NCBI GenBank assembly: GCA_047967505.1
Contig: CM106538.1
Direction: 5' to 3' (one strand)
Length of the DNA: 64,000 bases
DNA from: Dipteris shenzhenensis
Lineage: Eukaryota > Polypodiophyta > Polypodiopsida > Gleicheniales
Shown here piece after piece: positions 56,506 through 64,000 of this stretch. Within the stretch, counting starts at the first letter, position 1; the number at the start of each line of letters is the position of its first letter. A program made the position numbers and the translations under genes. Below the pieces are notes generated by a model that was not told the DNA's origin, did not search any database, and saw nothing but the letters and a program-made list of their open reading frames with translations.

Positions 56506-58017
56506 CCTCTGGGCCTTTTTTTTTCAAAATGTTTTGGGAGAACATCTCTTGGGGCCTAGGAGAGACATTCCACCAACATGCACACATAGAAAACACCAAC
56601 CAAGAGAGGCAAAAAGAAACTCCAACCAATCAAAATGCATCTATGTTTTGAAAATAACAAGTGAGTACAAGTACTCATGAGCACTACTTTCAATTGGTTC
56701 TGTCAAAGGAAAACAATTGTCAAGATTAATGAATGATTAATTTGTAACACCTATGATGGAAGCCCGTGTATAGGAAAGTTTGAATGATTTGCAAACACAA
56801 GAATGATTTGCAAACACACACACACACACAGTTCTTAAAAAAAGAAAGTGTGTGTGAGAGAGAGAAAGAACCAAAATAGAAGGGGGCCACCTGGTAACAA
56901 AGTGTGTGGGACACGTTTTAACAAAAATGTAACTAGAGGGCTGGTAAGGCATTGCTAATAGGGCCCCCAGTTAGTAAAAATTCGCATTAGGCACGGTGTG
57001 GGGGGCATAGAGAGTGGGTGAGTATGTTGTAATGTATTAAGGGTTAATAATTTTTAAGTGGGTGGGCAGGGGACGATTTGAGGCAAACATTGGCATGCCT
57101 TGAGCTTCTTCGTGAAGCTTCTCTGCACCGCCCCATGCAATGGCAACGCAGGTCCTTTTTAACCAAATGCGTCATTTACCTTGCAAGGCAGAACGGGAGC
57201 TTGCCCTCGCTCGCCCTCTCCCACTGCTTTCCCATCCGACGCTCGCGAAAGGAGCTAGTGCCTTCAATTTGCCTGCCTACTCATGCACCTGAGAAGGTCC
57301 GAGTAGCGCAAGCCGAGCATGCTGCAGCTGAAGTTTTTTTTGTCCAAGAGAGTGGAAGATTGTCGCTTGGAGGAGGGCAGAGATGGAGCTTTGTCTTGTG
57401 CTCCGTCGTCTCTCTTGATACATAGCTACAACAGCTTCAGAGGGGAGTGGTAGAGCTACAGCTGGTGGTGGCAGTCTCTTGCTGCCCGGATCCTTGTGAT
57501 TTTTGGATTTTTGGCTTCTATTTGGGGTTTAACCTCTGCATTGCTGAGCACACGATGCCGGAATTTGAAGTTGGTCATATTTTTGCGTCACAGTAATGAA
57601 AACATCTTGGTCAATTTTCCTGATCAATTTGCCTCGTCCTTGTGTCTTATTTCGTTTGCACAAACCAAGCATGAGGCAAAATTAGGTTTCGTTCCCAATT
57701 TACAGATTGCAATTTCGTTGAGTAGAACGTGAGATATGAATTTTCGTAGCAGCAGAAGCCATTAGTAGAAATAGTAAGCTATGAAAAGGGCATCTAGTAA
57801 CTTCCCTAGGGAAGCCAAAAAGTACACACACAAAATTATAGATTTTGTATTAAGTTTATAGGACGTAAATGCCTCTCTTAGGACGAATTCCAACATCACT
57901 ACAACAGAATTTGAACTTCAGCCATCAGCCGTAACAACCCAGCAATTCTGTTGCCGAACTTGTTCTTGCGAACCACGACAGTCGTCCAGTTCTTTTGACG
58001 CCAATTGTCGAAACAAT
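56506..58017. other. Downstream flank of the F-box gene, no clear gene
   Basis: A (CA)n run is at 56813-56830. A plus-strand frame of 115 codons at 57078-57425 has no recognisable domain; its composition (GC-rich, CpG-containing) differs from the repeats around it, so it may mark an unidentified gene's 5' part. The stretch after it (57500-57780) is unassigned. Confidence 0.3.
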
Positions 58018-59163
58018 TCAAAGCACCTGCAGAGCCACGACTTGCCCAAACGGAGGGAGTAAGTCAGTGAGTCCGCGCTGCTGGGGGCCAACATCTACAA
58101 TACGGATGACATTTCTTAAGTTACTTCCGTGTGGTGCCCGAACAATGCCGCAGATCTTTCCTCGAGCTGCGATTATCTCCTCCATGTTCTTTAACTTCTC
58201 GTCCTCCATTAATATCCGCCAGCAGTCCTTCAGCGGATCATACACTTTGAGCCTCCCGGCGGATTCTTCCAAGGCAATCAATCGTTCATCTACTACAACG
58301 CAAGCTCCTGTCCACCCATTCCTCATTCCGACGGGCATATCCGCCCACTTGCCAGTTCTGGGATTATAGACAACGCCGTGCTTCCAAAATACGCCCTTGC
58401 CACTCGCCATGTAGAGATTTCCCCCATAATTCACTGCGCTGGTTGCCTCGCCGCTGAATTTGGTGGACTTGAGACTGTCGAGAGAAATCCATTCCTCCTT
58501 TTGGGGATCGTACATTTCGACGGACTTGGAGAGCCCAACCTCCCAATCTTTCCCGCACCCGCTGGCCACGTAGAGTTTATCGAAGGCGGTTCCGCAGACA
58601 CACCATTTGCGAGGTTCGCGGAAAGGAGCACCCTTCCGCCACAGTCTGGTGTGGGTGTCGAAGATGAGGGGGCATTCGAGGGCGGGCTCAAGTTGCTGGG
58701 AGCTGCCGGGCTTCTGATCCTTACGGAGACGGGAACCCGCGACCATGATGAGCTGGGAGGCGAGGCTGGCGCATTGGACGGAGTGAGTGAGGCCGATGAA
58801 GCTGGGGCTAGAGAGGTGGAAGTCGAGGGGGAGGGGGAGGGGGGGAAGGGGGTACCAGGAGGAGGAGAGGGGGTGGAAGGAGTGCCAGGAGAAGGGGGGG
58901 AGGGCGGGGGGGGAGGGGGGAGGGGAGTGGAGGAGGGCGTAGAGGGAGAGGGGGGAAGGGAAGCCGAGGGAGGAGCGGAGGGGGAGGAAGAAGGTAGGAG
59001 GGGAGAGGAGGAGGCGACGCCAGGAGGAGGAGACGGAGACGAGGGAGGAAATGGAGGGGAGGCGAGCGAGGCAGAGGATGGCGAGGTCATCAGGAAGGCC
59101 AGGGATGAGGGGGGGCAAGGGATCGGCCATAGTCTCAGAGCTTGAGGAGCAGGGATCCGCCAT
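58018..59163 (-). CDS. F-box/kelch-repeat protein, SKIP25-like
   Basis: The 381-residue protein resembles plant SKIP25, a putative substrate receptor of SCF ubiquitin ligases. I start it at ATG 59163 (MADPCSSSSETMADP); a second in-frame ATG at 59130 would also keep the whole domain. The F-box is at about residues 19-62 (IPGLPDDLAILCLARLPSIS, then W-R-R-L-L). A Pro/Ser/Leu-rich linker follows. Kelch-type units include REPRKWCVCGTAFDKLYVAS (about 183-202), SVEMYDPQKEEW (214-225), A-V-N-Y-G-G-N-L-Y-M-A-S-G and VVYNPRTGKWADMP. Length fits the family. The frame is intact. CCT-rich codons give long artefact frames on the other strand. Substrate unknown. Confidence 0.92.
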   Translation of the reverse strand: MADPCSSSSETMADPLPPLIPGLPDDLAILCLARLPSISSLVSVSSSWRRLLLSPPTFFLPLRSSLGFPSPLSLYALLHSPPPSPPALPPFSWHSFHPLSSSWYPLPPLPLPLDFHLSSPSFIGLTHSVQCASLASQLIMVAGSRLRKDQKPGSSQQLEPALECPLIFDTHTRLWRKGAPFREPRKWCVCGTAFDKLYVASGCGKDWEVGLSKSVEMYDPQKEEWISLDSLKSTKFSGEATSAVNYGGNLYMASGKGVFWKHGVVYNPRTGKWADMPVGMRNGWTGACVVVDERLIALEESAGRLKVYDPLKDCWRILMEDEKLKNMEEIIAARGKICGIVRAPHGSNLRNVIRIVDVGPQQRGLTDLLPPFGQVVALQVL

Positions 59164-59235
59164 AGCCTCAGAGCTTGGGAAGCCGCAACAGCAATCCGCC
59201 AGAGCCAGCTTTCTCAAGCTTTCTCAACGAAGGCT

Positions 59236-59243
59236 CTTTATAA
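59236..59243 (-). promoter_or_regulatory. TATA box of the F-box gene
   Basis: The minus strand reads TTATAAAG 73 bp before the first ATG, a normal spacing for transcription start plus a short leader. Confidence 0.65.
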
Positions 59244-59256
59244 TCCTCCCTCTTGC

Positions 59257-59277
59257 CACGTGTCCATCTTCCACGTG
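59257..59277 (-). promoter_or_regulatory. Two G-box/ABRE elements of the F-box gene
   Basis: CACGTG cores at 59257-59262 and 59272-59277, 15 bp apart and 14 bp upstream of the TATA box. The first reads GACACGTGGC on minus, a full abscisic-acid response element core. bZIP or bHLH regulation is inferred. Confidence 0.55.
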
Positions 59278-62200
59278 GTGGCCTTTCTGGCCAAATGCTC
59301 CTTTTCTTGAGCTGGCTTCACAAGTTGGCACCCACATGGCACCACCAGACTTTTAGAGTGAGCTCACTCTCTACACCTGAGAACACGTCCCCATGTACCG
59401 TTGAAGAATTCCAGCCGGAGTGCGTCGCTCGTATGTCCCCATGCAAGCTGTAGCCAACCAGCCATCCCTCCCTTTCCCAGGTTCCACGGGGTGGCTTGAG
59501 GCACCCCCTAGCAACGTGAGAACTAGAATCCACATCTTGCTAACCTAAAATAGAAGCTGCATGTAGGTAGTTCCGCTACTCCATGGGGATTGTTCTCTCT
59601 TCCAGAGGATTCACATCAACTTAAAAGGCTTCAGTCGAAGCCAGTGGGTTTTCGAAGTTGTGGGATCAAATTAACGGGTCCATGGGGACCTGCTCTTACG
59701 GGAAAGATTACCACCGCTTGTAATGTTCACACAACCCGATCTTTGATGAAGAATGTGATTGGGGCAAAAGCATTGGGAAGTTTCTAGAACCCAACAATTT
59801 TTTCCCCACATTTAAAAGGCTATTGAAGATGCTCATATCCAACCTTATAGTGCCACCCAAGTACTTTCTAGAAACATGGTTGTGCAATGTAAAGTTTTCG
59901 TCTGTGATTGGTGCAACTAGGATGCCGTGTCCACCTCTTCGTTTGAACCCAGCCTGAGAATATAGCTCCACAGTAGTGCCAGTACTACACCCACCCTTAT
60001 GTCCTTGCAATCGCTCCCAGCATCGCTCAGTAAAAGATGGAGCATTGTAGCTCTAGCCCAACATTATGTAAACAAGGCATTTTAGCCTATTCGTGGCTTG
60101 GTGAGGGAGATGTGCTAATAGATCCAGAAAAGCCACCTATAGAGAAGCTCCACATCCACCAATGGTTACCAGGCTCGTTTATCTCCCAAAGGTTGCATTT
60201 CTACTAACAACACAAGACTTCATGTATTTTCGTTGATAGGAGCATTATACCTTGACATTGTAACGGTTGATGCCTTATCCCTAGCAACAATACAAGAGCA
60301 TCCTCTTAGAGAGGCCATGTATATGGTGCCTCGAATGTGTACCTTAATTGATGTATGCCTTGTAGGTCCCTGCTTTGCATTGAAGGTGTTCAACAATGCA
60401 TGTGGGAGCATGTCCCTTCCAGTCAGCCAATGGATATCCAGTCTCTCTCTCTCTCTCTCTCTTCCCTTCTTTATCTCCTCAAGTCTTCGTACACACTATC
60501 TCCACTTTTTCTCCCACACCCCCGTTCTCTCTCTCTCTCCCTCTCTCTCCCCCCCATATATCTCCTCTTTCTTCACACCATTTAGTGGATTCCTTTTTGT
60601 TTACTTTTTTTATCTTGGCCAGGCCTTATGAATGATTGAATATCATTCACCTTGTTTTGAGTAGCATGTGTTAAGGAATACAAGTGGTGCTACTTTTAAA
60701 AGCTGCAAGCTGCGCACCTTTTCCCTATCTGAAAATCACATTTTAAAAATGAGGGTCGAACATCCATCCTCCTAGAATCCACATTCTGTGCTCCTGGCCC
60801 TGTATAGAGACCCGACAGTAATCGTACCAGTTTTCAAGTGGCCTGACAAAACCTCAACTGCCAAAAGTTTTATTTCGTCGGGACTTGCTCGACTTTGAAT
60901 TTGTTGCCCAAAAGTCGCATGCTCCAATCATCCGTCGGCACCCATGATGCATTGGAATCTGGATGAATTTGTTTTATCAGTTTTTGGTGACTGGTCTCGC
61001 CGTCCTACTTCAAGGCTTGTATCGAAACGGGATTCAGTGATGATGATTCGTTTTAATAAAAGTGGAAATGTATCTCTTTGTTGGAACAGCGCAGCTGCGC
61101 AAGGCAACATAGGTTCGGTCTCCTTCAGCCGTGATCCGGACCAACACTGTGAGTGGCTCTTCGAACGATCGAAGCGATGGCTCTGTTTGTGCAATTTGCA
61201 GGCGGTTGTTTAAATCAAAATCCACAGATTTCGATATGAGCACAGCTTGCCTAGAAACAATATATGGAATGCGATGGCTCAAAGTTTAAAGTTATGAGCA
61301 TTTGCCTACTTTTAGTGATAATTACAAAACGGGGAATTTCTCCCTTACAAAGCGGGCCAAAGCAACTTAGGGGTTTCTTCCTAAAGAGAGTACAAACAAT
61401 ACTCAAACGTAAAGCTAGCTAGCCAAAGTTGTCCAATTACACTAAAACCATTAACAACTCTCGTCAAGCCATGACAATATCTTCAAAATTAGCCATGAAG
61501 TTGGATTGATTGATGAAAATCTTGAAGCTTTCATCCAAGTTTTTAAAAAGCCCACCAATGTGTGTGTGTGTGTGTGAAACATCCCTCCACATTAAGTTTA
61601 TTTGCATAAAATCACATTAATTTTGATCCTTTTCTTCTTTCTAGAAGTTTGTATAAATTTCCCTCTTTTTTAACTCAAAATTTCTTTTTTACAAATAAAC
61701 CCCTTCCACTTCTTAATCATTATAGCTTTATAAGTGTGTAGTTAAATGGTAATTTTTAATGTGACCCCGATAACAAGGGAGGGGTGTTTATGACACGTGT
61801 TTTCCCAACCAAGTTCAATTTTGCACATTAATGGTGCATACGTGCAATAAAATACGCATCAGTGAACTTGTTCCATATGTCTATCTAATTGGCATTCAAC
61901 ATTTAGAGGTATCAATTTAAGTAAATTTCAACCCCTTGCAAATTTTCATGTCGATTAAATATCATTTGTGTGTAGGCATGCAAAATTCCATTAAAACATG
62001 AAAAGGAGTAGTTGCAACAAGCAGGGTTTGTGCTTCAAGAGGATGACAATCTGAAAGTGCAGGGAGCACACGTGCCAAGGAGTGATGTAGCAACAATGAT
62101 TCATGTTCGTACGGGCCAAAGGGATAATAGAATAATAAAGTGGCAATCCAAGTTGAGTTAAGATTTTCAAGAGAGGATTTAGAAGACTCAGTGTTTGAAT

Positions 62201-62699
62201 GTTGAAGTTGTGCAATAAAAACTAATTATTCCAAATGAACTGCATCAATTTCATGTGCATACAGACAGTTCTATCACAAAAGGCCTTGCATACATAGTGA
62301 CAACATCAGAGTTCTTGCAAGGAATTCATGCAATGAGATGTAAAGAAAGGGATGTACATTCCATGCAAACACATCTACTTTGCCTTCATGGGTGTTTTGG
62401 GATTGAGTGACAAAGTGCATGAGTTCATCAAAACCCCGTTTTGTATTGAAATGGAAACAATTTTGGTAAAGGATACAAAGGAGAAAACTACTGTGAAACA
62501 TTACAAAAAAACCTGATGTATACAATTTGCAAAAGGTTTGTAGAATGTATGACTGTATAAACATGTTTCGCTTTAATAAGTTGTAGCAAGCATCACTTTT
62601 ATTGAAGAGGGGAGTCTGCATACCCGCCACCATCCAATAAGAAAAACATAAGAATTCTTGCATGCCCACTCACACAAATGGGCATGAAAATACTCAAGT
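59278..62699. other. No gene recognised; short microsatellites
   Basis: (CT)n runs lie near 60440-60465 and 60525-60552, and (TG)n near 61560-61577. Frames of 60-130 codons occur on both strands but none shows a family motif. The part near 60930-61210 has more CpG than its surroundings. Confidence 0.35.
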
Positions 62700-64000
62700 T
62701 GTGTCCTCTATAAAGTTTCTACTGTATTGACACTTTGACATATGGAACAAGCTCACTGATACATGTTTTATTACAGCTATGTATCATGTAAACGTACATT
62801 TTAGAAATTTTGCATATCCAATGACAAAAATGATATCTGAGTGACATGAAACTTTTCAAGGGCATAAATTTTAGTAAAATTAAGACCTCTTTCAAAAGTT
62901 TTATACTAATCTTTCACTGTGGCATATGGAAGAAGATCATTGGTGCATATTTTATTGCACATATGCACCACACATGCGAAAAAAATTCTTTAAGAAATTT
63001 TTCTCCATACACCCTTAGAAACAGTATTCAATCAACATGAAATTTTACGAAGGCGTGAAAGTTATTCAAATTGAGAACTTTTCAAAGATTCATATCAATT
63101 TAATACCTCTGCATACATAAGAAGCTCAGCAATGCTGTTCTATTGCACATACGCACCATGCTTGTGCAAAATTTCGAAATTCCACATGCCCACCCACAAA
63201 AATGGTATTTGATTAACATGAAAATTGGTAAGGTCATGATAGTACTCAAATGAATATCATTTTAGGATTTCTATCAATACAACACTTTGACATATGGAAG
63301 AAGCTCACTCATGTGCATTTTATTGCACGTAGGCACCATGCATGTGCGGAATTTATGAATTTTACTTCCTAAACCCACCCAACTAGCATTAGAGGAGCAT
63401 GAAACGTTGTCCCCAATGTGTATATTCTAGCACACGTACAGTACACATGGGCAAGAATAGGGAAATTACATATGCCAACCCAAAAAATGGTATAAGAAAC
63501 ACATGAAAATTTAAAATAATGTGAAATATATTAAAATCAAGACTTGGACAAATTATTGTACCCATATAGCACTTGTACAATTGGGAGAATCCCAACCAAA
63601 TGCAAATTTTCAAGCACATGCACACCACATACAGGAAAAAGGAAATGCACTCTCACCCGGGGCAGTCACTGTGTAAACATGCGAGATAGCAGGTTCGTTC
63701 ATGGAAAGGAATTTTTCAATTAGAGGCAAGGGTTTTAAAAATAATTATATAAGATAATTTAAATGTAACGAGGGGACTCTTAAGTTCAAAATTATAATAT
63801 GTATATGTACAGAAGAGGGGAAAAAAATTATGCAAAAAAATGTAAATTTTTAATTATAGGGATTTTTTAATGTGTACTCGCTCGCATGTGTTTTACGGAT
63901 CTTTACATAGTGACCCCCAAGGACAGAAAGTTTCATTCCAACCTAACTATTCAACATATGGTAATGGTCCACCAATGCAAAATTTTTTGCATGTATGCAC
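62700..64000 (+). repeat. Tandem array, ~180-195-bp degenerate monomer, continuing past the window
   Basis: The phrase 'catatggaagaagctcac' or variants recurs at about 62741, 62935, 63115 and 63293, each followed by 'attttattgcac', 'atgcaccatgcatgtgc' and 'cccaccc...aatggtat...aacatgaaa'. Two or more weaker units extend to 63640 and again near 63900-64000. Unrelated in sequence to the 158-bp family. Confidence 0.75.

Noticed and set aside
58378-59145. 255-residue Gly/Glu-rich plus-strand frame and 219-residue Pro/Ser-rich minus frame
   Set aside because: They are shadows of the CCT-rich part of the F-box gene, which has the recognisable domain and promoter.

Overview
The window is plant nuclear DNA dominated by repeats. 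Plant markers are a PLS-type pentatricopeptide (PPR) gene, an F-box/kelch gene of the SKIP25 type, degenerate CCCTAAA/TTTAGGG telomere-type repeats, and Ty1/copia and Ty3/gypsy LTR elements with plant-type primer binding sites. The PPR wording, very low gene density and many decayed retroelements suggest a large-genome seed-free plant such as a homosporous fern. That is an inference from style, not a demonstrated identity.

Layout. 1-2077: 5' end of a Ty1/copia element on the minus strand. 2078-3870: a dispersed repeat and a decayed non-LTR tail. 3870-6000: a ~158-bp satellite-like array. 6001-12215: 'element M', the 3' part of a Ty3/gypsy element on minus (integrase, long extra ORF, 3' LTR). 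12230-12700: 5' LTR end of another element. 12700-15010: unidentified coding remnant. 15190-16475: AT-rich block, then purine-rich block. 17260-20110: tandem duplications and a large fold-back with telomere-like arms. 22425-24026: PPR gene followed by a decayed DYW tail. 24737-25320: gypsy RT/RNase H relic. 29220-33490: more satellite blocks, one holding an inserted ORF relic. 34530-37999: large decayed DDE-like transposon on minus. 38155-41684: repeat-peptide ORF, triplicated copia gag ends in inverted orientation, and a compressed copia pol relic. 41915-55743: gypsy 'element A', which encloses gypsy 'element B' (45157-51825). 56427-56505: a hairpin. 58018-59163: SKIP25-like F-box/kelch gene on minus with a recognisable promoter. 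62700-64000: a ~180-195-bp tandem array running off the window.

Only two genes look intact: the PPR protein (organelle RNA binding) and the F-box/kelch protein (putative SCF ubiquitin-ligase substrate receptor). Neither is linked to the other by the sequence.

The most novel content is a family of LTR elements seen as two diverged copies, M (minus) and B (plus). They share an LTR carrying an internal polypyrimidine (TCC)n tract. They also share a long extra ORF whose protein blocks are conserved in the same order: a globular domain, a W-x-HG-x2-LY block, a coiled coil, an RGGW block and a C-terminal CVCRVAAKLRL motif. In M this ORF lies downstream of integrase. In B it follows gag directly with no protease, RT or integrase. 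Many in-frame stops in these elements are what cytosine-to-thymine change in CG and CHG contexts would give.
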